A DNA stretch of 64,000 nucleotides from Brevibacillus sp. JNUCC-41 (GCF_014844095.1 NZ_CP062163.1:3877501-3941500); one strand, 5' to 3'; shown: positions 8,467 through 17,256, numbered from the stretch's first letter. Made by a program: numbers and translations. Notes: generated by a model from the letters alone, not told the origin.

Positions 8467-8814
8467 TTAGTTTGACGATCCTTCTGCTTGTTTGGGAGTA
8501 TGGGAAGCATTTAGTAACACCACTCCACCAATGATTAATACTAAGCCACCTAATGTAGTGATACTAAATGGCTCACTCCATAATAGTACGCCAATTAATG
8601 CAGTTAAAGCTGTGCCTATTCCTGACCAAATGGCATAAGCTAAGCTTAACGGAATTGTTTTAAGACATATAGATAAGCTATAAAATGCAATTCCAAATCC
8701 TATTATAACCCCAAGTGAAGCGAATAAATGCGTGAATCCTTCAGACAACTTAAGCATGGTCGTACCAAAGACTTCGCTTAAGATGGATATTCCTAAAGCC
8801 ATGTATCCTTTCAT
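8467..8814 (-). CDS. SMR-family multidrug efflux subunit (second gene of a pair)
   Basis: A protein of about 115 residues with four membrane helices and SMR hallmarks: the membrane-embedded glutamate in SILSEVFGTTMLK and the AYAIWSGIGTALTALIGVLLW segment. It exports cationic compounds by proton antiport. The frame opens upstream, but ATG 8814 is the likely start because CGGAGGTGATAGT lies directly before it. It begins 25 bases after its neighbour ends, so the two are probably cotranscribed and act as a heterodimer, as EbrAB or YkkCD do. Confidence 0.9.
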   Translation of the reverse strand: MKGYMALGISILSEVFGTTMLKLSEGFTHLFASLGVIIGFGIAFYSLSICLKTIPLSLAYAIWSGIGTALTALIGVLLWSEPFSITTLGGLVLIIGGVVLLNASHTPKQAEGSSN

Positions 8815-8839
8815 ACTATCACCTCCGATTACTAAATTG

Positions 8840-9166
8840 TTAATTGCCTCCACTTGAGAGCTTCAAAACCACCACTCCTCCAATGATCAGGACTAAACCT
8901 AAAAATTTTTTCACGTTAAAGCTTTCTTTATAAACGATAACTCCTACTAAAGCAGTTAAAGCTGTGCCTATTCCAGACCAAATGGCATAAGCCGTTCCTA
9001 GCGGTATGGTTATTAATGATAACGATAGGCAATAAAAAGCCAAACCCATTCCAATTACCACACCTATGGAAGGGAATAACCTTTTAAACCCGTTTGATAT
9101 TTTTAACATCGAACTGCCAAACACTTCACTTAGGATGGCTATTGCCAAAAATGCATAAGGATTCAA
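8840..9166 (-). CDS. SMR-family multidrug efflux subunit (first gene of a pair)
   Basis: A 108-residue, four-helix SMR protein with the conserved glutamate in AIAILSEVFGSSMLK and GTAYAIWSGIGTALTALVG. The start is TTG 9166, with AGGAGGAG 7 bases upstream. It is the promoter-proximal member of the pair. Two palindromes at 9251-9290 cover the likely promoter. No guanidine (ykkC) riboswitch pattern is recognisable upstream, so the pump is probably controlled by a repressor that is not adjacent. Confidence 0.9.
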   Translation of the reverse strand: MNPYAFLAIAILSEVFGSSMLKISNGFKRLFPSIGVVIGMGLAFYCLSLSLITIPLGTAYAIWSGIGTALTALVGVIVYKESFNVKKFLGLVLIIGGVVVLKLSSGGN

Positions 9167-9250
9167 GATGAACTCCTCCTAAATATTGATCTATTTTTTC
9201 AATCACTTCCCCAAGAATCTTATCATCTAAAGGACTCATATAAAACTAAT

Positions 9251-9290
9251 ACTGCCTATAGTCAGTTTCATATTTACTGTCATTGCAGTA
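9251..9290 (-). promoter_or_regulatory. Paired palindromes upstream of the SMR operon
   Basis: ACTGCCTATAGTCAGT (9251-9266, one mismatch) and TACTGTCATTGCAGTA (9275-9290) both have ACTG/CAGT ends. They lie about 90-120 bases before the TTG start of the first SMR gene. They look like operator sites for a dimeric repressor such as a TetR-type protein (inference). Confidence 0.55.
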
Positions 9291-9430
9291 CACGCTCAAT
9301 ATTAGGCTGAAGGTGATGCAATAAGCCGCTTCTTCGGACCTGACGGCAACATATAAGTAGGGCGAACAGGAATTTTCAGGAATTTTGTCGAATTATTCCT
9401 TTAACGATTATATTGGGGTGAACTTATTTC

Positions 9431-10561
9431 ATGGAATTTATAATAAACAAAGAATGCTTTAATAAGGCGATTACAGATGTCAGCCATGCCGTTTCCATAA
9501 AAACACATATTCCCATTTTATCAGGAATAAAGATAGTGGCTAATAGCGATTGCTTAACCCTTCTTGGCGGTAATTCCGATATTGTCATTGAAAAAAACAT
9601 TCCTTTAACGATTGACGGTGTAATGAAATTGGAGGTTTTTAAAAAGGGCACGGTTGTATTATCGGCAAAATATTTAAGTGAAATCGTTAAAAAATCACCT
9701 GATGTCATTCATGTAAAGATGAACGAAAATCAATCGGTTACAATCCAATCAAATGAAATAGTAACAAACCTAAATGGGTTACATTCCGGGGAATATCCAA
9801 ATCTTCCTCAAGTGGAGGAAGCTGGTTATTTTAATATCCCAAGTGTTGAATTATTGGAAATCATAAAACAAACAGTGTTTGCCGTTTCTAAAAGCGGTGT
9901 AAGACCTGCTTTGACAGGAGTCAATTTGTCAATCAAGGATAACAAGCTTTCTTGTGTTGCAACAAATTCCCATCGTTTAGCGTTAAGAGAACTTCCGTTA
10001 GAATCGAAGGTGAATGGGTCATTCACCGTTCCAAGTAAATGCCTTAATGAATTAACCAAGTTAATTAATAATGAAGCAGGTATCATACATATTTTCATCA
10101 CAAAAAGTTATATCGTCTTTAAAGCAAATACTATCTCACTGTATTCAAGGCTGATTGAAGGTAATTACCCGAATGTATCAGGATTGCTGCCCCAAGATTT
10201 GAAAACGATCATCACCATGGATACCAATGCACTATTAAAGGGTATTGATAGGGCCTGCCTTTTTGCAAGTGAATGGAGAAATAACAATGTTCATTTAGAA
10301 ATCTTGGATAATAGTAAGCTAAGGATATCTTCTAATTCATCGGAATTAGGGAAGATAGAAGAAACGCAAAGCATCAAGGCAATCAGAGGTGATGCGGGGT
10401 TAAGTATATCACTGGATGGAAGTTTTTTATTGGATGCCTTAAAAGCGATAAAAGAAAAAGAGGTAAAGCTAAGTTTTGGTGGTCCAATGAAACCTATCTT
10501 AATCGAGCCAAGCGATAATTCCTCCTATCTTCATCTAATTTCACCAGTGAGAACATACTAA
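9431..10561 (+). CDS. dnaN: DNA polymerase III beta clamp paralogue
   Basis: A 376-residue beta sliding clamp: three similar domains of about 120 residues, ending SPVRTY in place of the usual short hydrophobic tail. Recognisable segments are SAKYLSEIVKKSP, GEYPNLPQ, VCVATNSHRLAL-like CVATNSHRLALRE, and EGNYPNVSGLLP. Clamps form a ring that holds polymerase on DNA. The normal chromosomal copy lies next to dnaA and recF, none of which are here, so this is an extra copy of the kind present in some Bacillus species and phages. The start is ATG 9431, with TTGGGGTGA upstream. It is monocistronic. Confidence 0.9.
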   Translation: MEFIINKECFNKAITDVSHAVSIKTHIPILSGIKIVANSDCLTLLGGNSDIVIEKNIPLTIDGVMKLEVFKKGTVVLSAKYLSEIVKKSPDVIHVKMNENQSVTIQSNEIVTNLNGLHSGEYPNLPQVEEAGYFNIPSVELLEIIKQTVFAVSKSGVRPALTGVNLSIKDNKLSCVATNSHRLALRELPLESKVNGSFTVPSKCLNELTKLINNEAGIIHIFITKSYIVFKANTISLYSRLIEGNYPNVSGLLPQDLKTIITMDTNALLKGIDRACLFASEWRNNNVHLEILDNSKLRISSNSSELGKIEETQSIKAIRGDAGLSISLDGSFLLDALKAIKEKEVKLSFGGPMKPILIEPSDNSSYLHLISPVRTY

Positions 10562-10792
10562 AGCGGAAAGACTGTAGGAAAAGAATAACAGGGGTGAATC
10601 GCCAACCGGTAACATCGGATTAATGAAATGACTTAAGACCCCAAAAAAGTCGGATTTATCCTTACTGAGTTTATTGATGTGAAATGAAGCCATGCGCAAT
10701 TCCATTTCATCCATGGCGATTTGTACAAGTGACTTGAGAATATCCTACTCTGCTTCTGTAATCGCACGCGCCTTATAATCAATGATGCACAT
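10562..10792 (-). pseudogene. Remnant frame with an internal amber stop
   Basis: Reading the minus strand from ATG 10792 gives 15 residues, a TAG at 10745-10747, and then an open frame in the same phase: DILKSLVQIAMDEMELRMAS..HINKLSKDKSDFFGVLSHFINPM. The coding look and single stop suggest a decayed gene. No ribosome-binding site is visible and the family is not recognised. It runs into the 3' end of the dnaN paralogue. Confidence 0.35.
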
Positions 10793-11330
10793 CTAGGTAA
10801 CAGAATTCTTTTAATAAGAACGTCAGGAAAAAGCGAATGTAAGATTATGTATTTATCAGTCGTATTGCCTTGCTTGAGTACTGTCGGAAGATTTTATTTT
10901 AAAATAAACCACGGTAGAATATATGAAATAAATATGACCCTATGATAGCTAAATACTCACGATTCGTTTTGCAGTAGTGATTATTCTCCTATATCCAGTA
11001 AGGAACGCACCAAGTACAATACCTGAGCATTTAAGCCAATGGAGCTTCATTTTATAACATGGGAAAATAAAAAGATGAAACAAAATAAGAAAGGGGGAGA
11101 ACAAGTCATACTATGACTCGCTCTCCTTTTTGTTCTTAGTAAACCGCCACTTCAATCATACAGTAAGATCGAAACTACTGCTGGGTAGTTCTTTTTCCAA
11201 ATGCAAAACTAATACAATAACTGCTAAAATGCCTTATTTTCATGTGTTCTGATTGTTCTTTATCTACATAACAACCAAACATACTATTTCCTCTATTACT
11301 ATATCTTTTAATAGAAAGGGGGAAGAAAGA
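10793..11330. other. Gene-free stretch
   Basis: No supported gene is seen here. The only structure is the terminator at 11096-11131. Confidence 0.5.
11096..11131 (+). terminator. Terminator in gene-free DNA
   Basis: GGAGA..AGTCATA pairs with TATGACT..TCTCC and is followed by TTTTT. No intact gene precedes it on this strand within 500 bases, so it may have belonged to a lost gene. Confidence 0.6.
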
Positions 11331-11474
11331 GTGCAATCACCTTGTATCTTAGAAGTTGATGATCAATTCTTTTTAGTCACTGAAATTGATGATGTATCTA
11401 CACTTAGAATCCGTATTTCCGCTCTATTGGCATCATCTTTAATAGGATTAGGATTCCCAGACTGCGGCGAATAG
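11331..11474 (+). CDS. 47-residue hypothetical protein
   Basis: A GTG at 11331 follows AAGGGGGAAGAAAGA, a strong ribosome-binding site. The frame encodes an acidic N-terminal half (CILEVDDQFFLVTEIDDVSTL) and a short hydrophobic stretch LLASSLIGLGFPDCGE. A longer frame from 11253 lacks a ribosome-binding site. The protein is not recognised. Confidence 0.45.
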   Translation: MQSPCILEVDDQFFLVTEIDDVSTLRIRISALLASSLIGLGFPDCGE

Positions 11475-11542
11475 GTCAATTTCCCAACATTTTTCAGGTA
11501 TCCCACTTCAATAATGCTTGTGCATAAACTATACAAAACTAG

Positions 11543-11728
11543 TTAATCAGATGTATCGGCATGTAAAAAAGGATCTACTATAGGAAGATCCCTTTTTACT
11601 ACTTCTTCACTAACAAAGTTCTTTAACTTCAGCACATTTGAAGCTTTCTGATGAAATACGTACTTTTTCAAAAGCCACTCTTGTCTGATGCTGGCTTTCT
11701 TAGCCAAATAAACGTGCCGGTCTAACAA
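11543..11728 (-). CDS. Hypothetical short frame, possibly a fragment
   Basis: A 61-residue basic frame opening at TTG 11728 without a visible ribosome-binding site (LDRHVYLAKKASIRQEWLLKKYVFHQ). Its last codons form part of a hairpin, AAAAGGGATC..GATCCTTTTT (about 11565-11595), that could be a terminator. It looks coding but incomplete; the family is unknown. Confidence 0.3.
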   Translation of the reverse strand: MLDRHVYLAKKASIRQEWLLKKYVFHQKASNVLKLKNFVSEEVVKRDLPIVDPFLHADTSD

Positions 11729-11776
11729 AGGTTTTGTTTAGCTTTTAATTACGGGCACTATAGAGTTAATCTTCCC

Positions 11777-12270
11777 TTATTTAGGTAAGTTCTTCATTAT
11801 CCATTGTTTAATTAACTTAGCGACTTGGGGCGGCGAAGTGGTAGAAGTGTCTAAAGTAGGTTTTGGTGGAACTGATGTTTTGGCTTCTTGAACTAACTTC
11901 TCAGATAGTGCATTCATATAATTAATGCTGTCAGCCGTCCATTTGCCACGAGCCGATAATCGTTGTGTACGAGCTTCACCGTTACAATAAAGATGCAGGT
12001 AATGACTGGATTAAAGAAAGGGAAATGGTCGCAAATTTCAACATTATATGGATCGGGTACTTTGCCGAATAATACGGAATTACGTCCGGAATAAGCACTA
12101 TAATAGGCAACTTTCAACCAATTATCACAAGCTGTTAGATAATCGTCATTGTTAACGATAAGATCTATATCAAATACATTGAAATCCACCATGAGTTTCT
12201 GCAATTCCAGTGAGGTTGCTGATTTTCCTGAGCCACTAATGCCAGTTACAATAAAAAGAGGGAAAGTCAT
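11777..12270 (-). pseudogene. P-loop nucleotide kinase-like gene, frameshifted
   Basis: The frame begins at ATG 12270, with GGAAGG 8 bases upstream. It encodes a Walker A loop VTGISGSGKSATS, then FNVFDIDLIVNNDDYL and PDPYNVEICDHFPFFNPV. Near 12001-12010 the sense continues in another frame as YLHLYCNGEARTQRLSARGKW..PPKPTLDTSTTSPPQVAKLIKQW, to the stop at 11777-11779. Joined, this gives about 165 residues, the size of small P-loop kinase/AAA-type proteins of Bacillus. As read, the product is truncated and carries an unrelated tail. A sequencing error at one base would be the alternative. Confidence 0.75.
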
Positions 12271-12516
12271 GATCATCACCTTCCAGTATGTTGAGGAAAT
12301 AGGTTACAAATATCATAAAGATATTTTCACTATATTTATTAGTTTTTTGAAACTGTTGTTTCGCGCCTTTTTTACCCAGATGTAAAAAGAAACTTGAAGG
12401 CATATGTATGTTTTAGGAATGGGGTTCTTCTTTACGGCTAGGATTGTACTTTTGGAATTTGGACGTTGCTTGGTTTGTAATATAAAAATACACAGGTTTA
12501 TAGAAAGGGGATAATT

Positions 12517-12978
12517 ATGATTGTTAGTCAAACCTGGGATCATGAAGTGATTGCAAAATTAAATCAAAATGTTCACAATCTGCATGCAAAACTATATCCG
12601 AGGTATTTTAAGGAATATGATTATTGTGCAATGAAGGGAACTTTCGAAAGGTTGGTGAAAAATAACAGTTTTGTTTTTCTCGTTTTAAAAGAACTTGAAG
12701 AACCGATCGGTTACGCATGGATTGAATTTAAAACCTATCCAGAAAGCGCTTTTAAAAATGAGTATAAATCAGTATATGTGCATCAGCTTAGTATCACTGA
12801 AAGTCAAACCCAAAAAGGTTACGGTAAAAAACTAATGAATGAGGTCTATGAAATGGCTAAAAAGAACGATATAGATTTAATTGAACTGGATTATTGGTGT
12901 GAAAACATTGCTGCAAAAGAGTTTTATAAGAAACAAAACTTTAAAATGTATAGGGAATTTGCATTTAGACAGTTGTAA
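12517..12978 (+). CDS. GNAT-family N-acetyltransferase
   Basis: A 153-residue single-domain GNAT protein. The acetyl-CoA-binding motif A is VHQLSITESQTQKGYGKKLMNEV (the Q/R-x-x-G-x-G/A pattern is QKGYGK), followed by motif B around YWCENIAAKEFYKKQNFKMY. The substrate is unknown. The start is ATG 12517 after GAAAGGGGATAATT. It is monocistronic and ends before a perfect bidirectional terminator at 13022-13044. Confidence 0.85.
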   Translation: MIVSQTWDHEVIAKLNQNVHNLHAKLYPRYFKEYDYCAMKGTFERLVKNNSFVFLVLKELEEPIGYAWIEFKTYPESAFKNEYKSVYVHQLSITESQTQKGYGKKLMNEVYEMAKKNDIDLIELDYWCENIAAKEFYKKQNFKMYREFAFRQL

Positions 12979-13021
12979 ACCCTTTGAATGTCAATTTCAA
13001 AGGTTGATGGAAGGAATGAAT

Positions 13022-13044
13022 AAAAACCCCGAATCGGGGTTTTT
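13022..13044. terminator. Bidirectional terminator
   Basis: AAAAACCCC GAATC GGGGTTTTT lies between the convergent acetyltransferase and CotD-like genes and serves both. Confidence 0.85.
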
Positions 13045-13046
13045 AA

Positions 13047-13349
13047 TTAATATCTTAACATTCTCCTCGAAAGACTGGGGGGTTGAGGAACTCCACAAAC
13101 AAAGCTTTGGCTATAACACTCTTTCACGATACTTCGGGTATGCGGAATATATGTGGTGAAATGTTTATTCACGGTAGTTGTATGTGTCGGATGAAAAACT
13201 GGAATCACGTTGTTAATGACATTAGTTTTAACATTTTGCTTTGTCGGGGAGATTTGAGGTGGATTATACTGAGTAGGCATTCTGTGAGGCGGGAAATATT
13301 GTGGTGGACATTGACCGCCTTTCGGATGCCCCCAGGGCTTATTATACAT
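13047..13349 (-). CDS. CotD-family spore coat protein
   Basis: A 100-residue protein rich in proline, histidine and threonine. The central segment VIPVFHPTHTTTVNKHFTTYIPHT matches the conserved core of CotD proteins (HPTH... VN ... FPHT), which form part of the inner spore coat. The N-terminus is NKPWGHPKGGQCPPQYFPPHRMP. The C-terminal 28 residues (SIVKECYSQSFVCGVPQ...) differ from the glycine-rich tails common in the family. The start is ATG 13349, with CCAGGAGGTG 6 bases upstream. Expression in the mother cell is expected from the family. Confidence 0.75.
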   Translation of the reverse strand: MYNKPWGHPKGGQCPPQYFPPHRMPTQYNPPQISPTKQNVKTNVINNVIPVFHPTHTTTVNKHFTTYIPHTRSIVKECYSQSFVCGVPQPPSLSRRMLRY

Positions 13350-13484
13350 TTAAACACCTCCTGGATTTTTTTGAGAGTCATTGTTAGTTTATGAAAAAAA
13401 TTGATAAAGGGACTGGTATAGATGCCTTTATCAAAAGTTCATATACATATTATAATTTTCGATCAATTAAAAAATGAATAAACA

Positions 13485-14405
13485 TTAATTTAAACGAATT
13501 TGGTTAATTGCTTGGCGAACAAATGACTCGTGTCTTTTCCTCCAGCTATTTTCCTTGCTTTTTTCCAAGCCCCATTCAGGAAATGTAGATAACCGTAACG
13601 CGGCAAATAATTGCCAGAATGGTAAGTTTGTAAAATTCAACTCCGGCATCATGGATTTATATTGATGGGTGAAGTCATCCATCGCTTGCATTCCAAAATG
13701 ATATGAAATTTCGAGTTGACTATTGGCAAGGTCAGCCAAAGGGTCCCCTATGCCTGAGTCTTCCCAATCAATTATGGAAACTAGTTTATCCTCTTTCCAT
13801 AATATATTTCCTGGCCAATAATCACCATGAAGGATCACTTTTTTATTCATGGAGGGTAATGGCATGAAAGATTTTAACAAATCTCTAATCATGCTTAGAT
13901 TTAATGTTTCGTCCAAGAGTACCCTTTCTTTATTATTTAACATCTCAACATATGTATTTTCTACTTTAGGCAGGAATGATAAAGATAGATCTGCACAATC
14001 AACACGGTGGATTTTTGCTAGATTGATTGCCAATTGTAAGATATGATCATTAAGATTTGAGGGGGAGAATTCTGACTTACCCTCAATAAATTCGAGAATT
14101 ATGCATGGCTTGGAAAATATCTCGCAGGATTTCTCAAGGTAATATGGCATCGGTACAGGCAAACCGGCAGCTTTCAATATCCCTAAGAGCTGGTGTTCAT
14201 CTGCTGCAATATTCGGATTCCGTTTCAAGTCATTATCACCGTGCTGACGAACGATCATTTTTACGATCCGCCCTGACGATTGTAATAGTTCTAGTCCTGT
14301 CACCTGTGCAGAAATACCGCCTTTTAATTCCCATGCGCGAATTAGCTTGTTTCCTTGATCAAACTTTTGAACCAATCGTTCAAACTTATCATATTCGTTC
14401 ATCAT
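13485..14405 (-). CDS. Aminoglycoside-phosphotransferase-like kinase family protein
   Basis: A 306-residue protein-kinase-like fold. The catalytic loop VILHGDYWPGNILW (about 192-205) and the metal-binding SIIDWEDSGIGDPLADLA identify the APH/choline kinase family. The N-lobe has IVKMIVRQHG and a Glu-containing helix. The family phosphorylates small molecules; the substrate cannot be read from the sequence, and drug resistance should not be assumed. The start is at ATG 14405 or the adjacent ATG, after AGGAGATGACAT. It is monocistronic. Confidence 0.85.
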   Translation of the reverse strand: MMNEYDKFERLVQKFDQGNKLIRAWELKGGISAQVTGLELLQSSGRIVKMIVRQHGDNDLKRNPNIAADEHQLLGILKAAGLPVPMPYYLEKSCEIFSKPCIILEFIEGKSEFSPSNLNDHILQLAINLAKIHRVDCADLSLSFLPKVENTYVEMLNNKERVLLDETLNLSMIRDLLKSFMPLPSMNKKVILHGDYWPGNILWKEDKLVSIIDWEDSGIGDPLADLANSQLEISYHFGMQAMDDFTHQYKSMMPELNFTNLPFWQLFAALRLSTFPEWGLEKSKENSWRKRHESFVRQAINQIRLN

Positions 14406-14557
14406 ATGTCATCTCCTAATCCCGTTCATTGTTAAGGAATTTAAGTTCACATTTTCCTATAACTTTCGCGAAAAATTCAAAGGCCTCATTGCTGCAAATT
14501 CAATAAATGAAACCAATAGCTTGTTACAGTAATTTAAACAAGTGAGGTGTGCTGAAA

Positions 14558-14853
14558 ATGAAAATTGGAAAATATAAAGTGGATGCACCAACAGGGACGT
14601 TACAATATCATATTACTGAAAACGGAAATCCAAATAAAGTTTTTTAACGGTGGTGCTGGACCGATAGAGGGGTGGATGAAAATCCTCCCGGCAATTTCGG
14701 AATCTGAATCAGTATTTTCCTATTATCGTTTTGATGTTGCTGGCAGCGATAAACCGAAGGAAAACCAAGACGGGATAAATATTGTTAACATTTGAGCCCC
14801 CTTATTTATTGGTGGGACATTCCCCAGGCGGCTTATATGCTAGCAATAAATAA
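14558..14853 (+). pseudogene. Alpha/beta hydrolase remnant
   Basis: ATG 14558, with GAGGTG upstream, opens MKIGKYKVDAPTGTLQYHI. A single-base shift at a run of six T (14641-14646) then moves the sense to FFNGGAGPIEGWMKILPAISESESVFSYYRFDVAGSDKPK. After NQDGINIVN the frame stops, and the nucleophile elbow PPYLLVGHSPGG appears in another frame at about 14800-14832, before a final stop. So an internal piece and the whole C-terminal half are missing. This is a dead hydrolase gene. Confidence 0.75.
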
Positions 14854-15200
14854 AATAAACCATCAACAATTAATTAAGCTTTTTGTTTGAGCATTATTGT
14901 TAATGCTGACTTTTTCTTAAATCGCTCAATCTCCTCCACCACTATTTTTATAGATGGGTTATTCCCCATTAATTCCTGCTGATGCCTAAGTGAAAAAAAG
15001 CAGATAGCTTTTTCAAAAAATTCTCGTCCATTGGGCGAATGTCATAATATAAAAGGCAAAAAACACCTAATGGTGTGTATATTTTTGGAATCCAGGCGAG
15101 ATGAAGAATACTATATCTTTTGAAACTTCTTTAATAATCCGATAGTTATATGTACAAGCATTTGTTCTTGCTTAACATAAGATTAATAGAGGTGATAGAA
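14854..15200. other. Gene-free stretch
   Basis: No frame with a start signal is seen. The amidase gene begins at its end. Confidence 0.5.
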
Positions 15201-15890
15201 ATGGTGAAAGTATTTATTGATCCCGGCCATGGAGGTACGGATCCAGGCTCGGTGGGGAATGGATTAAGAGAAAAGGATTTAACTTTATCCATTGCAACTC
15301 GAATTAAAGATATCTTATTAATAGAATATAATAATGTTTATGTAAAAATGAGCAGGACCCAAGATACGTACCCCTCCTTAAACGATCGTACGAATGCAGC
15401 GAACGCGTGGGGAGCGGACTTTTATCTCTCCATCCACATAAATGCCGGCGGCGGAACCGGGTACGAGGATTACATCTATACGTCCACTAACCAGGTCACG
15501 AAAACGTATCAAGATCATATTCATTCAGAGGTCATGAAGCTTATCAACATCCAAGACAGAGGACAAAAAACAGGAGATTTACATGTACTTCGTGAAACGG
15601 ACATGCCTGCACTCCTGTCTGAAAATGGATTTATCGATAATGTCAATGACGCAGCCAAATTGAAAACGGCTTCCTTTATCGAATCACTCGCTCGCGGACA
15701 TGTAAACGGTTTAGTTAAATGCTTCAATCTTACAAAGAAAAGTATAGCTGTATACCACACTGTCGTTAGTGGGGATACCGTATACTCCTTAAGCATCGCT
15801 TATGGCAGTACGGTTCAGCAAATTAAAGATTGGAACGGTCTTGACAGTCAGTACAACATTACGGTAAACCAGAAGTTGCGTGTTAAATGA
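15201..15890 (+). CDS. N-acetylmuramoyl-L-alanine amidase with LysM domain
   Basis: Residues 1-175 form a zinc-dependent Amidase_3 domain: VFIDPGHGG (His10), the GLREKDLTL glutamate (Glu24), YLSIHINAG (His79) and the catalytic-region ALLSENGFIDN. Residues 183-229 form a LysM peptidoglycan-binding domain (YHTVVSGDTVYSLSIAYGSTVQQIKDWNGL). It cleaves the bond between muramic acid and the peptide stem. No classical signal peptide follows ATG 15201, which is preceded by AGAGGTGATAGAA; the longer frame from 15150 has no such site. This layout is common in sporulation or prophage lysis amidases of Bacillus. Confidence 0.9.
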   Translation: MVKVFIDPGHGGTDPGSVGNGLREKDLTLSIATRIKDILLIEYNNVYVKMSRTQDTYPSLNDRTNAANAWGADFYLSIHINAGGGTGYEDYIYTSTNQVTKTYQDHIHSEVMKLINIQDRGQKTGDLHVLRETDMPALLSENGFIDNVNDAAKLKTASFIESLARGHVNGLVKCFNLTKKSIAVYHTVVSGDTVYSLSIAYGSTVQQIKDWNGLDSQYNITVNQKLRVK

Positions 15891-15948
15891 ATAATTAATA
15901 ATTGACTGGTTAAATTATTTATAACTTCCAGAAGCACTCCACGCAGGA

Positions 15949-15978
15949 AGCCCTTCTCAAAAAGAGAGGGGCTTTTCC
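15949..15978 (+). terminator. Terminator of the amidase gene
   Basis: AAGCCC..TCTC pairs with GAGA..GGGGCTT around AAAAA and is followed by TTT. The rest of 15891-16254 shows no gene. Confidence 0.65.
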
Positions 15979-16254
15979 AGGTTCAAGAATATGTATGTAA
16001 TGAAATCATCATGTACATTCTACTGTCCTGTTTTGTCCATCACTTGGATAATAGTGGAGGGTGTGAAATGTAAGCTATGCTTTTTCATATAGACTGACAC
16101 AAATTTAAATGGATTCTTTGTAATGGCATATAAAAAGCACAAACCATAATGGCTTGTACCTAAAATGTATCAGCAAATAACTGAATTGAATCTATGTATT
16201 GTTGCTCATTAACCTTTTATTTTCCTTTAAGTAAAGTAACCCTCGAGATGGATA

Positions 16255-16893
16255 TTAATCGTATATTTTAATGGCTTGAACCACTTTTCCTAAAATACGG
16301 ACTCTATCATTTTTGATGTTATAGGTTTTGTCTTCATAAAAAGGATCCGTGCTGCAGGGAGTGAGGGTGATGTTTTCTTCATTGATATTCACTTTTTTGA
16401 CTGTTGCATCGTGACCATTTACTAAAACGACACCAATTTTTCCGTTTTCAACGAAGTTCGTTTTTTCAACGAGAATCAATGATCCGTCACTGAATTCTTC
16501 GTTCATGCTATTGCCATTCACTCTAAGGAAAAAATATTCTTTATTCGATTTTAGCATCGAATTTAATGTCGGCATATAGGCTTCAATATATTCATTGGTA
16601 AAATGAGGATCTCCAGCAGGGATATTTCCGTAAACACCAATTAATCTTACATTCTTTTCATTTAGGAATTCCATTCCAGGATTATTTCTATCGGCAGGTG
16701 CTCCTTCAATCAGGTGGGATAGCGGTATTTCAAAGCATGTGGACATCATGCTCAATTTATCCATTAAAGGTTTATTCCTTCCGGATTCCCAGGCCGATAC
16801 TGCTGTTGGGGCCACTTTTAAAATATTTGCCAAATCTTCTTGTGTCATTTTTCTTTCTTTTCTTAACATTTTAATCCGTTCACCAATGTGCAT
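16255..16893 (-). CDS. Prophage-type repressor, XRE helix-turn-helix plus S24 peptidase
   Basis: Residues 8-62 form an XRE helix-turn-helix (KMLRKERKMTQEDLANILKVAPTAVSAWESGRNKP). Residues 85-205 form a LexA/CI-type self-cleaving domain with the Ala93-Gly94 cleavage site in NIPAGDP, Ser129 in NGNSMNEEF and Lys166 in DATVKKV. Such proteins repress lytic genes and are inactivated by RecA during the SOS response. A small XRE gene is divergent 135 bases away, and TTCAAGTGT-like sites flank it. No integrase or structural phage genes follow, so this is a relic or a domesticated switch. Confidence 0.9.
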   Translation of the reverse strand: MHIGERIKMLRKERKMTQEDLANILKVAPTAVSAWESGRNKPLMDKLSMMSTCFEIPLSHLIEGAPADRNNPGMEFLNEKNVRLIGVYGNIPAGDPHFTNEYIEAYMPTLNSMLKSNKEYFFLRVNGNSMNEEFSDGSLILVEKTNFVENGKIGVVLVNGHDATVKKVNINEENITLTPCSTDPFYEDKTYNIKNDRVRILGKVVQAIKIYD

Positions 16894-16908
16894 ATTTCTT
16901 CACCTCTT

Positions 16909-16995
16909 ACTTGAATATACACTATGAGTGAAAGTGAGTAAACTTAAAGAGCGTGAATTTTGCGAAAAGTTGTTGGAAACTATACTTCAAGTGTG
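16909..16995. promoter_or_regulatory. Putative operators between the divergent repressor and XRE gene
   Basis: ACTTGAA at 16909-16915 is the inverse of the TTCAAGTGTG at 16986-16995, whose core ACTTCAAGT is a palindrome. The same decamer recurs as TTCAAATGTA (17239-17248) and TTCAAGTGTA (17257-17266), just around the end of the small XRE gene. They are candidate repressor sites (inference). Confidence 0.45.
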
Positions 16996-17028
16996 GTATT
17001 ATTTTTTTAGACAGGTGGTGACAAAGAT

Positions 17029-17256
17029 ATGACAAACATTAAATTCACACTTAAACAAGCGAGGAAGTATAAAGGATTGACTCAAGATGAAATGGCTAAA
17101 GTGCTGAAGATGGCCAAGAGGACTTACATTGACTATGAGCAATATAAGATTCCTTTGCGAATCGATAAGGCTTATTTATTTGCTGAATGTGTAGGATTCT
17201 CAATCGACGAGATCATTTTTTTTGACCCTCACCTACACTTCAAATGTAGTTCATAG
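17029..17256 (+). CDS. Small XRE-family helix-turn-helix protein (Cro-like)
   Basis: A 75-residue protein consisting almost entirely of an XRE helix-turn-helix: FTLKQARKYKGLTQDEMAKVLKMAKRTYIDYEQYK. It is divergent from the S24 repressor, the standard arrangement of a phage CI/Cro immunity region. The ATG follows AGGTGGTGAC. Downstream, 17257-18060 holds no intact gene, so the lytic operon it would have controlled is lost. Confidence 0.8.
   Translation: MTNIKFTLKQARKYKGLTQDEMAKVLKMAKRTYIDYEQYKIPLRIDKAYLFAECVGFSIDEIIFFDPHLHFKCSS

Noticed and set aside
9167..9430. Possible ykkC (guanidine) riboswitch before the SMR pair
   Set aside because: I looked for the conserved ykkC core on the minus strand and did not find it; only palindromes are present.
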